Below are positions 33,653 to 41,588 of a DNA stretch of 64,000 nt, in pieces. The stretch is from Haloferax marisrubri (GTDB lineage Archaea > Halobacteriota > Halobacteria > Halobacteriales > Haloferacaceae), in contig NZ_LOPW02000005.1 of NCBI RefSeq assembly GCF_001469875.2, positions 1 through 64,000 on the forward strand. The letters are read 5' to 3'. Each line of letters begins with the position of its first letter. Positions within the stretch are counted from its first letter, which is position 1. The notes under the pieces were generated by a model that was not told the DNA's origin, made no database searches, and saw nothing but the letters and a program-made list of their open reading frames with translations. A program made the translations under genes and the position numbers.

Positions 33653-34608
33653 GCGTCCGCGACGACCTCGCAGAGCGAGTCGGCGTCGACCTCGAAGCCA
33701 TCGACCCGCTGCGCGTCGCCCTCTACGCGACGCTCGTCGGGCTGGTGGCGTTCTACCTGTCGCCCCTCGAATCGGGGCTGATGACCGCGCTGAAGACCGA
33801 AGCCGAGTTCGCCACGTCGCCGCCGTTCGTGCCGCCGACGGTCGAGGGCTTCACGCTCGAACCGTTCGGCGTCGCCCTCAACACGCTGTCGTCGGCCATC
33901 CTCAACAGCATCATGCTGGCCGTGCCGGCGACGGTGCTGTCGGCGCTGTTCGGCAGTTTCGCCGCCTACGGCCTCACGAACTTCGAGTGGCGCGGCCAAC
34001 TCGGCGTCGTCGCGCTGTTCATCGCGGGCATCTTCATCCCGTACCAGGCGGTTCTCATCCCGCTGTCGCGGCTCTGGGCCATCGTGGACACCCAGGAGTT
34101 GCTCGCGCCGGTTCTCGACATCACGGTGTTCTCGGCGCAGGTGCCCGTCCTCGGGACGGTCGAACTCGCCACCCACCCGCACTACGCGAGCATCATCAAC
34201 CTCATCATCACCCACACGGCGTACGGGATTCCCATCACGACGCTGTTGTTCCGAGGCTACTACAAGAAGCTCTCGACGGAGATGCTGGAGGCCGCTCGCC
34301 TCGACGGCGCGAGCGCGTTCACCATCTACCGCCGCATCGTGCTCCCGCTTTCGATGCCGATGTTCGCGGTGACGCTCATCTACCAGTTCACGCAGGTCTG
34401 GAACGACCTGCTGTTCGCGCTCATCATCATCCCCTCGGGGTCCGGCCCCGCGGCGGTGGCGACCATCGCGCTCAACGAACTCACCGGCGGCATCATCCAG
34501 ACGTTCAACACGCAGATGGCCGGCGCGTTCGTCGCCGCCCTGCCGACGTTGCTCGTCTACGTTCTGTTCGGGGACAAGTTCGCGAAGGGGGTCGCAGGCA
34601 ACACATGA
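33649..34608 (+). CDS. sugar ABC transporter permease, MalG/UgpE type
   Basis: 319 residues, about six membrane helices, EAA loop MLEAARLDGASAFTIYRRIVLP around 210-231. It pairs with the permease upstream, with which it overlaps by 4 bases. Confidence 0.92.
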   Translation: MSVRDDLAERVGVDLEAIDPLRVALYATLVGLVAFYLSPLESGLMTALKTEAEFATSPPFVPPTVEGFTLEPFGVALNTLSSAILNSIMLAVPATVLSALFGSFAAYGLTNFEWRGQLGVVALFIAGIFIPYQAVLIPLSRLWAIVDTQELLAPVLDITVFSAQVPVLGTVELATHPHYASIINLIITHTAYGIPITTLLFRGYYKKLSTEMLEAARLDGASAFTIYRRIVLPLSMPMFAVTLIYQFTQVWNDLLFALIIIPSGSGPAAVATIALNELTGGIIQTFNTQMAGAFVAALPTLLVYVLFGDKFAKGVAGNT

Positions 34609-34698
34609 ACCGACTCGCACGCGTCGCGGTCGGCCGCCGCCGCCGTCGCACCCCTCTCGTCGCATCGCAGACGACCACCACGACACGCACACAGACCC

Positions 34699-35838
34699 AT
34701 GGCTGACCTCACGCTCGACCACGTATCGAAGTTCTTCGACGACGGCGGCTCCAAAGTCGTCGCCGTCGACGACGCCTCCGTGACCATCGAGGACGGCGAG
34801 TTCCTCGTCCTCGTCGGTCCCTCGGGGTGCGGCAAATCGACCACGCTCCGCATGATTGCGGGGTTAGAAACCGTCTCCGAGGGCGAGATTCGCCTCGGCG
34901 ACGACCGAATGGACAACCGCCCGCCGCGCGACCGGGACATCGCGATGGTGTTCCAGTCGTACGCGCTGTACCCGCACATGACCGTCCGCGGGAACATGCG
35001 CTTCGGACTGGAGGAGTCGACCGAGATGGCCGACGCCGACATCGACGAACTCGTCGAGGAGACGTCGTCCATGCTCGGTATCGCCGACCTGCTCGACCGC
35101 AAGCCCGGCGAACTCTCCGGCGGCCAGCAACAGCGGGTCGCCCTCGGGCGCGCCATCGTGCGCGACCCCGAGGTGTTCCTGATGGACGAACCGCTGTCCA
35201 ACCTCGACGCCAAGCTCCGCTCGCAGATGCGGACCGAACTCCAGCGCCTGCAGGAGGACCTCGGCGTCACCACCGTCTACGTCACCCACGACCAGACGGA
35301 GGCGATGACGATGGGCGACCGTATCGCCATCCTCAACGACGGCGAACTCCAGCAGGTCGCCACGCCGCTGGAGGCGTACCACCGCCCGGCGAACCGGTTC
35401 GTCGCGGGCTTCATCGGCGAGCCGTCGATGAACTTCTTCGAGATGGACGTGCAGGGCGACGAACTCGTCGGCGACGCCTTCTCCTACGACCTCTCCGCGA
35501 AGTCCGCGGAGGCGGTCGAGGGTTCGGAGCGCGTCACGCTCGGCATCCGCCCCGAAGACGTCGAAGTCATCGGCGACGCGGCCGCGGACCACGCCTACGA
35601 GACGACCGTCGACGTGGTCGAACCGATGGGTAACGAGAACGCGGTCTACCTCGAACTCGGTGGCGAGCGTCGCTTCGTCGCCACCGTCGGCGGCATGCGC
35701 CGGGTCGAAGCCGGCGAGTCCGTCGTCGCTCGCATCCCCGAGGACGCGGTTCACCTGTTCGACGCGACCACCGGCGAGACGCTCCAGAATCGGTCGTTAG
35801 AATCGGCCGACCTCGACGCGCCGGAAGCGAACCTCTGA
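34699..35838 (+). CDS. sugar ABC transporter ATP-binding protein, MsmX/UgpC type
   Basis: 379 residues. Walker A GPSGCGKST at 40-48, Q loop near Q86, signature LSGGQ at 139-143, Walker B FLMDE at 160-164 and the H loop in VYVTHDQTEA. The C-terminal third (about 240-350) is the MalK-like regulatory/TOBE domain, with RPEDVEVI and GNENAVYLEL. It energises uptake through the two permeases. A 90-base gap from the second permease could hold an internal promoter, but none is clear. Confidence 0.94.
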   Translation: MADLTLDHVSKFFDDGGSKVVAVDDASVTIEDGEFLVLVGPSGCGKSTTLRMIAGLETVSEGEIRLGDDRMDNRPPRDRDIAMVFQSYALYPHMTVRGNMRFGLEESTEMADADIDELVEETSSMLGIADLLDRKPGELSGGQQQRVALGRAIVRDPEVFLMDEPLSNLDAKLRSQMRTELQRLQEDLGVTTVYVTHDQTEAMTMGDRIAILNDGELQQVATPLEAYHRPANRFVAGFIGEPSMNFFEMDVQGDELVGDAFSYDLSAKSAEAVEGSERVTLGIRPEDVEVIGDAAADHAYETTVDVVEPMGNENAVYLELGGERRFVATVGGMRRVEAGESVVARIPEDAVHLFDATTGETLQNRSLESADLDAPEANL

Positions 35839-35941
35839 GCGGGCCGTTCAGATTCGGTCGGGTTCAGTCAGTCGGTCGCTTTTCGGTCCGGTCGCTTTTC
35901 GGTCCGGTCCCTTTTCCTCAGTTCGTCGGTCGCGGCGGTGC

Positions 35942-36205
35942 TCACTCCTCCAGCGACGCGTACTCCTCGGGCGTGTACGTCTTCAGTTCCATCGCGTGGA
36001 TGTCCGTCGTCATGTGGTCGCCGAGGGCGTCGTAGACGAGTTGGTGCTGCTTGACGAGCGTCTTCCCCTCGAAGGCGGGCGAGACGACGACGGCGGCGTA
36101 GTGGTCGTCCTCGTGGTTCTCGTCGACCGTTCGCGGCCGCGAGACCGTCGCGTCGGCGTCCTCGATGTGCGATTCGATGAGTTCCTCGATGGCGGCGAGT
36201 TCCAT
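35942..36205 (-). CDS. BolA-family protein
   Basis: 87 residues. Class II KH-like fold with the BolA hallmarks [31 protein letters not shown]; a His near position 50 and the C-terminal region are candidate cluster or glutaredoxin contacts. BolA proteins help iron-sulfur or redox regulation with monothiol glutaredoxins. Start MELAAIEEL at 36205. Confidence 0.88.
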   Translation of the reverse strand: MELAAIEELIESHIEDADATVSRPRTVDENHEDDHYAAVVVSPAFEGKTLVKQHQLVYDALGDHMTTDIHAMELKTYTPEEYASLEE

Positions 36206-36295
36206 GTGCGTACTGGCGGCCCGCGCCGGCAAAAAGCGTCCGGGAACCGGGCGCACTCGCGGAGGTTTTTATCCGGTGGCGACCCACCTCGGTTC

Positions 36296-36733
36296 GTGAC
36301 TGACGTGACATCTCACGCCGGACTCGCCGAGGAGGCCGCTCGCGTGCTCCGCGACGAACACGAGCGACTGCTGACCGTCGTCGGCCAATGCGCCACCGCC
36401 GTCGCCGCGGAGTGGGACGGTGATTCGGTGGCGGACCGCGACCGCGTCATGCCGCCGTTCAGGCGCGCGCTCGACGGCTCCGGCGCGCTCTCCCGACTGC
36501 CGCGGGCCCTCGCCGACGCGGTGACGGCCACCGGCCGACCGATGGCCGCCCCGCCCGTCGCGTCTCCGCCGTACGTGGTCGTCACCGGCGAGGGCGTCGT
36601 CCTCCGCGCCAACCTCGGCGAGGAGCGACTGGTGGTGCTCCTCCGGGCGTTCGAAGTCGTCCGCGACGGCGACGACGGCTCCCACCGCTACCGCCGCATC
36701 GACGGCGTCGAAATCGAAGCCGAAATCGTCTGA
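36296..36733 (+). CDS. conserved haloarchaeal protein of unknown function
   Basis: 145 residues. A TATA-like GTTTTTATCC (36265-36274) lies about 27 bases before a GTG at 36296, giving a leaderless GTG start (VTDVTSHAGLAEEAARVL). The protein is helical in the first half and beta-rich in the second (YVVVTGEGVVLRANLGEERL). It is divergent from BolA with 90 bases between. No function known. Confidence 0.7.
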   Translation: MTDVTSHAGLAEEAARVLRDEHERLLTVVGQCATAVAAEWDGDSVADRDRVMPPFRRALDGSGALSRLPRALADAVTATGRPMAAPPVASPPYVVVTGEGVVLRANLGEERLVVLLRAFEVVRDGDDGSHRYRRIDGVEIEAEIV

Positions 36734-36755
36734 GTCGGGTCGCTCTCGCCCGCGG

Positions 36756-37079
36756 TTACATCTGGTAGCGGCGCACGTCGTCCCGCGGCGGGGCCTGCGA
36801 CTGTCCGGTCATCTCCTCGTAGGTCATCCCCGCGAGGTACTCGTCGTAGGTCACGTCGTAGCCCTGCCGGAGGTGGAAGTCGAGTTGGCCGCGGTCGAGT
36901 TCCGACTGGAACAGCGCGTGGACCGCCCGGCGGACGAGTTCGTCCGCGTCGTCGGGGTCGAACAGGGCGACGAGCATGGCGAGTTCGTGTCGCGTCTCGC
37001 GGTCGAGCGACACGTCGAGGCTGTCGCCGAGGTCTCCGTAGGCCGCGTCAACGTCGTCTGTGAGTTCGTCGAGCGTCAT
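36756..37079 (-). CDS. conserved haloarchaeal protein of unknown function
   Basis: 107 residues, acidic and helical, with a possible conserved C-terminus (FHLRQGYDVTYDEYLAGMTYEEMTG). No metal motif or membrane helix. Convergent with the gene to its left, ending 22 bases from it. Confidence 0.7.
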   Translation of the reverse strand: MTLDELTDDVDAAYGDLGDSLDVSLDRETRHELAMLVALFDPDDADELVRRAVHALFQSELDRGQLDFHLRQGYDVTYDEYLAGMTYEEMTGQSQAPPRDDVRRYQM

Positions 37080-37206
37080 CGCCCGGCGATGGGGCCGTCA
37101 CGGGGATACGCGTTTCGACCGCGGTAGCGGTCCGTTGTGCGTGTCCGCCGTTCGGTCGGCGGTCCCCGACAGAAGACACTTACTGGTGATTCGGCAATTT
37201 CCGCGC

Positions 37207-38124
37207 ATGTCTCCGGAACTCTCCCGACGCTCCCTCCTCGGCGGCCTCGTGGCCGGTTCTACCCTTCTCTCGGGCTGTCTCGGCGGGCTCCCCGGCAATA
37301 GCTGTACCTCCAGCTACTCGCTCGAAGCGACGGCACTCTCCGACCCGGAACTGGTCGATACCGTCATCCAAGACTTCCACGAGCACGCTGAGACGGTGTC
37401 GCGCCTCGTCGCAACTGCGGCCAGCGAGGGCGAGGCCACGTACAGTACGTACGACCACTTCCCGCTCGATTCGGGCGACTACGTCGAACACGACGGCGCG
37501 TACTACCGCGTCGAACGCGAGCGAATCGAGACGCGAGAACGCACCGCTCGCGAGGTCGAAATCGAATACGACCGAAACGAGTCGCCGCCGACCGGGGCGA
37601 CGGTCTTCGACTTCGATGAACTCCCGAAGGCCGACCGCGAGGCGTTCCTCGCCGCGTATCCGAGCAAAGATTTCGAGAACGGCGACGGCCCGCAAGGGTT
37701 CGCAACTGGATACGCGTACGTCTATCCCGACGGTGCCGACTCTCGACTCATCGACGCCGGAACCGTCTGGGTACGCTACGATGGGCGACCGTTCGAGGTC
37801 GCCGTGGGCGAGACGCGAACCGTCGAAGAACAGACCGACAGATACACGCTCGAACAGGTCGGCGAAGACAGAGCGGCGTTCGTCGCGTTCGTTCACGAGG
37901 AACTCGTCGTTCCGCTCGACGACCTCTCCGACGGCGAGCGCGCGGTGTTCGAGCGCGCAATCGACGGAGAGATAGACGAGTGCGAACCGCTTTCCGACGA
38001 TTTCGCCGCGCTCAAAGACCGGCTTGACGAGACTCCCGGGTGGAGCGGGGGCCGCTACGGTGCCCGACTCGTGGCGTACGAGGGGACCACGTACGAAGTG
38101 ACGCTCATGAACGCGGTCGTCTGA
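37207..38124 (+). CDS. Tat-exported lipoprotein of unknown function
   Basis: 305 residues. Signal with SRRSLLGGLVAGSTLLSGC (6-24), where the twin arginine and lipobox LSGC place it on the outer face of the membrane, then a charged beta/alpha domain. A further Cys pair (about 32 and 259) may form a disulfide. ATG 37207 begins the signal directly; upstream residues in the frame do not. No family recognised. Confidence 0.75.
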   Translation: MSPELSRRSLLGGLVAGSTLLSGCLGGLPGNSCTSSYSLEATALSDPELVDTVIQDFHEHAETVSRLVATAASEGEATYSTYDHFPLDSGDYVEHDGAYYRVERERIETRERTAREVEIEYDRNESPPTGATVFDFDELPKADREAFLAAYPSKDFENGDGPQGFATGYAYVYPDGADSRLIDAGTVWVRYDGRPFEVAVGETRTVEEQTDRYTLEQVGEDRAAFVAFVHEELVVPLDDLSDGERAVFERAIDGEIDECEPLSDDFAALKDRLDETPGWSGGRYGARLVAYEGTTYEVTLMNAVV

Positions 38125-38175
38125 TAACCACTCGGCATCGCCACGGCTAAACGCGGGCCGTCCCAAGCCGGGGCG

Positions 38176-39093
38176 ATGAGCGACGCGCCGTCCGAACTCC
38201 CCGCAGACCTCGACCGCGAAGCAGTCCAGTCCGCACTCACCGAGTGGTACGAGGCCGACCACCGGGACTTCCCGTGGCGGCGCACCGACGACCCCTACGA
38301 GATTCTCGTCTCCGAGGTGATGAGCCAGCAGACCCAACTCGGCCGCGTGGTCGAGGCGTGGGAGGCGTTCCTCGACGAGTGGCCGACGACGGCCGACCTC
38401 GCGGCGGCCGACCGCGCCGACGTGGTGGGCTTCTGGACGAACCACCGACTGGGCTACAACAACCGCGCGAAGTACCTCCACGAGGCCGCCCGGCAGGTCG
38501 AAGAGGACCACGGCGGCGAGTTCCCCCGGACGCCCGACGGCCTCTCGGAACTCATGGGCGTCGGCCCCTACACCGCCAACGCAGTCGCCTCCTTCGCGTT
38601 CAACAACGGCGACGCGGTGGTCGATACCAACGTCAAGCGGGTCCTCCACCGCGCCTTCGCGGTCCCCGACGACGACGCGGCGTTCGAGGCCGCCGCCTCG
38701 GAACTCATGCCCGACGGCGAGTCCCGCGTCTGGAACAACGCCATCATGGAACTCGGCGGGGTCGCCTGCGGGAAGACGCCCACCTGCGACGAGTCCGGCT
38801 GTCCGTGGCGACGGTTCTGTCACGCCTACGAGACGGGCGACTTCACCGCGCCCGACGTGCCGACCCAGCCGAGTTTCGAGGGGAGCAGGCGGCAGTTCCG
38901 CGGCCGGGTCGTCAGAATCCTCGGCGAGTACGACGAACTCGGCCTCTCGGAGTTAGGGCCGCGAGTCCGCGTCGATTACGGCGGCAACACGGGAGCGGAG
39001 TGGCTCCGCGGTCTCGTAGACGACCTCGAATCCGACGGGTTGGTCGATGTCGCGGAGGGCGACGACGGCGTCCGCGTCTCGCTGGCGAAGTAA
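38176..39093 (+). CDS. mutY: A/G-specific adenine glycosylase (MutY), short form
   Basis: 305 residues. Removes adenine opposite 8-oxoguanine. Catalytic E47 (SEVMSQQTQ), helix-hairpin-helix GVGPYTANAVA (128-138) with Y132, and catalytic D150 (VVDTNVKR). The iron-sulfur Cys are C198, C204, C209, C215, spaced 5-4-5 rather than the usual 6-2-5. The NUDIX-like C-terminal domain that reads 8-oxoguanine is missing; about 80 residues with a winged-helix look replace it. This may relax specificity. Confidence 0.88.
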   Translation: MSDAPSELPADLDREAVQSALTEWYEADHRDFPWRRTDDPYEILVSEVMSQQTQLGRVVEAWEAFLDEWPTTADLAAADRADVVGFWTNHRLGYNNRAKYLHEAARQVEEDHGGEFPRTPDGLSELMGVGPYTANAVASFAFNNGDAVVDTNVKRVLHRAFAVPDDDAAFEAAASELMPDGESRVWNNAIMELGGVACGKTPTCDESGCPWRRFCHAYETGDFTAPDVPTQPSFEGSRRQFRGRVVRILGEYDELGLSELGPRVRVDYGGNTGAEWLRGLVDDLESDGLVDVAEGDDGVRVSLAK

Positions 39094-39112
39094 CGTCGCA
39101 CCCAGGCAGTTC

Positions 39113-39454
39113 CTACGGCACCTTCAGATAGGCGTCGCCCGCCGCCTGTCGCGTCACGAGTTCGCCGACACCAGAGGGAACGACCGCCACGCCGTCGGCC
39201 AGTCGGTCGGTGTCGATGTCGCGGCCGTCGAGAGAGTTCTGGCAGACGCAACAGCGGACGCCGGCCTCGAACAGCGGGTCGAGGCGGTCGCGGACGGGCG
39301 AGTCGGCGAGAAAGAGGAGCGCCGCGTCGCCGTTGGCGAGGAGGGTGACCTCGCCAGTCTCGACCGTCTCGTCGTCGAGCAGGTTCCGGACGTTGCGGAT
39401 GGCGTGTCGCCAGTCGCCGAGGTCGGCGCTGGAGACGTGGAAAACGACGTTCAC
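39113..39454 (-). CDS. DsrE-family protein
   Basis: 113 residues from GTG 39454 (VNVVFHVSS...). DsrE/TusD-like alpha/beta fold with VRCCVCQNSL, whose Cys are candidates for sulfur handling. An ATG at 39502 would add 16 basic residues; the GTG start is preferred because the first beta strand begins there. Function in sulfur transfer is inferred from family only. Convergent with mutY. Confidence 0.75.
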   Translation of the reverse strand: MNVVFHVSSADLGDWRHAIRNVRNLLDDETVETGEVTLLANGDAALLFLADSPVRDRLDPLFEAGVRCCVCQNSLDGRDIDTDRLADGVAVVPSGVGELVTRQAAGDAYLKVP

Positions 39455-39552
39455 GGACGGTGTTCGCGTCCTGGCGTGGTGTGTGTTGCGCCCGCCAGCC
39501 ACGCCCGAGTGCGGCCGACGAGGTTTTCAGGGCGCTCGCGGAGACACAGGAT

Positions 39553-40131
39553 ATGACGCAGCCACACGTGGTCGCCATCTGCGGCAGTCTCCGCGACCAC
39601 AGCTACACCCGGTTGGCGCTCGAATCCGCCCTCGCCGGCGCGTCGGCCGCCGGCGGCACGACGGAACTCGTGGACCTCCGCGAGTACGACCTCCCGCCGC
39701 TCGACGCCGATTACGACGAACAGGGCGACTCGGCGGAACTCCGCCGCGTCGTCGACGGCGCTGACGCGGTCATCCTCGGAACGCCGGTCTACCACGCCTC
39801 CTACTCGGGCGTCCTCAAGAACGCTCTCGACTACTGCGGCTTCGACGAGTTCGGCGAGAAGACCGTCGGCCTGCTCGCCGTCGCCGGCGGTTCGTTCCCC
39901 GTGACCGCCCTCGAACACCTCCGGTCGGTCTGCCGGTCGCTGAACTCGTGGGTGCTCCCCCATCAGGTCGCCATGCCTCGCGTCTCCTCGTCGTTCGACG
40001 GCGACGACATCGCCGACGCGGACCTGCGCGAGCGGGTCGAACGACTCGGACGCGACGCGGTCGTCTACGCCAACATCGAGCCGGAGCCACCGACGTTCGA
40101 GAGCGGCGAGAACGTCGGCGCGGACGACTGA
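39553..40131 (+). CDS. NADPH-dependent FMN reductase-like flavoprotein
   Basis: 192 residues. Flavodoxin-like fold: VVAICGSLRDHSYTRL binds the FMN phosphate, and the GTPVYHASYSGVLKNALDYCG loop binds the isoalloxazine ring. Members reduce FMN, azo dyes or quinones. ATG 39553 begins the first strand. Confidence 0.87.
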   Translation: MTQPHVVAICGSLRDHSYTRLALESALAGASAAGGTTELVDLREYDLPPLDADYDEQGDSAELRRVVDGADAVILGTPVYHASYSGVLKNALDYCGFDEFGEKTVGLLAVAGGSFPVTALEHLRSVCRSLNSWVLPHQVAMPRVSSSFDGDDIADADLRERVERLGRDAVVYANIEPEPPTFESGENVGADD

Positions 40132-40263
40132 GTCGCCGTCGCGCGCCGCCCCGACTGCGCCGTCTCGACCCCGTCAACGTTCCGCGGAGCCGACCCGTCC
40201 CGACGCCCGACCGTCGCGGCAGATGAACAATCGTTTTGACGCTCCTCGTCCCCCAGTCAGGAT

Positions 40264-40851
40264 ATGCACGCCATCACGCAGAGCGGATGGATAGAGGTCA
40301 TCTCCGGGTCGATGTTCTCGGGGAAGACGGAGGAGCTTCTCCGACGCCTCCGCCGGGCCGAAATCGCCGGGCAGGAGATTTCGGTGTTCAAGCCCCAACT
40401 CGACGACCGCTACGGAGAGACGACGGTCGGCTCCCACGCCGGGCGCTCGTGGGAGGCGAGCGTCGTCCCCTCCGAGGGCGAGGGCGTCTGGCAAATCGCC
40501 GAGGAACTCAACGGCGAGGACGTGGTCGCCATCGACGAGGCGAACTTCTTCTCGGCCGAGTTGGTCGACGTGTGCGAGGCGCTGGCCGCCGACGGCAAGC
40601 GCGTCGTCGTCTCGGGAACCGACCAGACGTTCCGCGCCGAACCGTTCGAGCCAGTCCCCCAACTGATGGCGCTCGCCGAGTACGTCGACAAGCTCCAAGC
40701 TATCTGCACCATCTGCGGCGAGCCGGCGACCCGGAACCAGCGACTCATCGACGGTGAGCCGGCCCACGTCGACGACCCGACCATCCTCGTCGGCGCGGAG
40801 GAGTCCTACGAGGCGCGGTGCCGGAACTGTCATACCCTCCGGCGGGACTAG
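40264..40851 (+). CDS. tdk: thymidine kinase
   Basis: 195 residues, type II thymidine kinase. Walker A GSMFSGKT at 15-22, the acidic pair [10 protein letters not shown] (D91, E92), and a structural zinc site C148-X2-C151 ... C186-X2-C189. Phosphorylates thymidine to dTMP, the salvage route that bypasses ThyA. It closes within 8 bases of the following gene, so they may be co-transcribed. Confidence 0.94.
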   Translation: MHAITQSGWIEVISGSMFSGKTEELLRRLRRAEIAGQEISVFKPQLDDRYGETTVGSHAGRSWEASVVPSEGEGVWQIAEELNGEDVVAIDEANFFSAELVDVCEALAADGKRVVVSGTDQTFRAEPFEPVPQLMALAEYVDKLQAICTICGEPATRNQRLIDGEPAHVDDPTILVGAEESYEARCRNCHTLRRD

Positions 40852-40859
40852 AGGCTAGC

Positions 40860-41462
40860 GTGACTACTTGGGTCGAAACCCCACGGGAGGGCCGCGACCG
40901 CGGGCTGACCGGCCTCCTCCGCGCGTGGGTCGCCGTGGTCGTTCGCCCCCGCCAGTTCTTCCGCAATGGCGTCGCTCCCGGCGACCAAGCGCCCGGCCTC
41001 GTGTTCGCTATCGCGGTGGCGCTCGTCTATCAGGGCCTCGGGTATGCCCTCGCGCCGGCGACGATTCCGGCCATCGAGGGCGGCCCGCTCGTCTCGGCGC
41101 TCGTCGCCCTGCTCGTCGTCGCGCTGTTCGTCGCGCCGGCGCTCCTCCACCTGACGGCGGCCATCCAGACGGCGCTTCTCATCCCGCTTCTGTCCCGCCG
41201 CGCGGGGGTGAGCGAGACGGTGCAGGTCATCGCCTACGCCGCCGCGCCGTGCGCCTTCGCCAGCCTCCCGATTCCCGGCGTCCGCGCGCTGTGCGCCGTC
41301 TACGGCGCGGTCCTCCTCGTCGTCGGCATCAGCGAGGTCCACCAGACGACGGTTCCGAAGGCGGCGCTCGCCGCGGCCGTCCCCGCCGGCGTGGTGTTCG
41401 GCTACGCCTTCGGCGGCTTCCGCGCACTCTCGGAACTCGCCGCGGCGCTCGCGCTCGTCTGA
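40860..41462 (+). CDS. YIP1-family membrane protein
   Basis: 200 residues from GTG 40860 (VTTWVETPREG). A soluble N-terminus of about 40 residues precedes about five membrane helices. The pattern RAWVAVVVRPRQFFRNGVAPGDQAPGL with helices and ...AYAAAPCAFASLP matches YIP1-domain proteins. Role unknown. Close spacing to tdk suggests an operon without functional logic. Confidence 0.8.
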   Translation: MTTWVETPREGRDRGLTGLLRAWVAVVVRPRQFFRNGVAPGDQAPGLVFAIAVALVYQGLGYALAPATIPAIEGGPLVSALVALLVVALFVAPALLHLTAAIQTALLIPLLSRRAGVSETVQVIAYAAAPCAFASLPIPGVRALCAVYGAVLLVVGISEVHQTTVPKAALAAAVPAGVVFGYAFGGFRALSELAAALALV

Positions 41463-41588
41463 GCCGAACGCGACCCGAATTTCCGCCGTTTCGACCGACT
41501 GAGCGCCGTTTTCCCGCCCGCGCACGCGCCAATCTCGCCTGAGCGTTTTTCGACAATCGTTTTAGTTAGGGGTTGTTTGCTCAACGCA

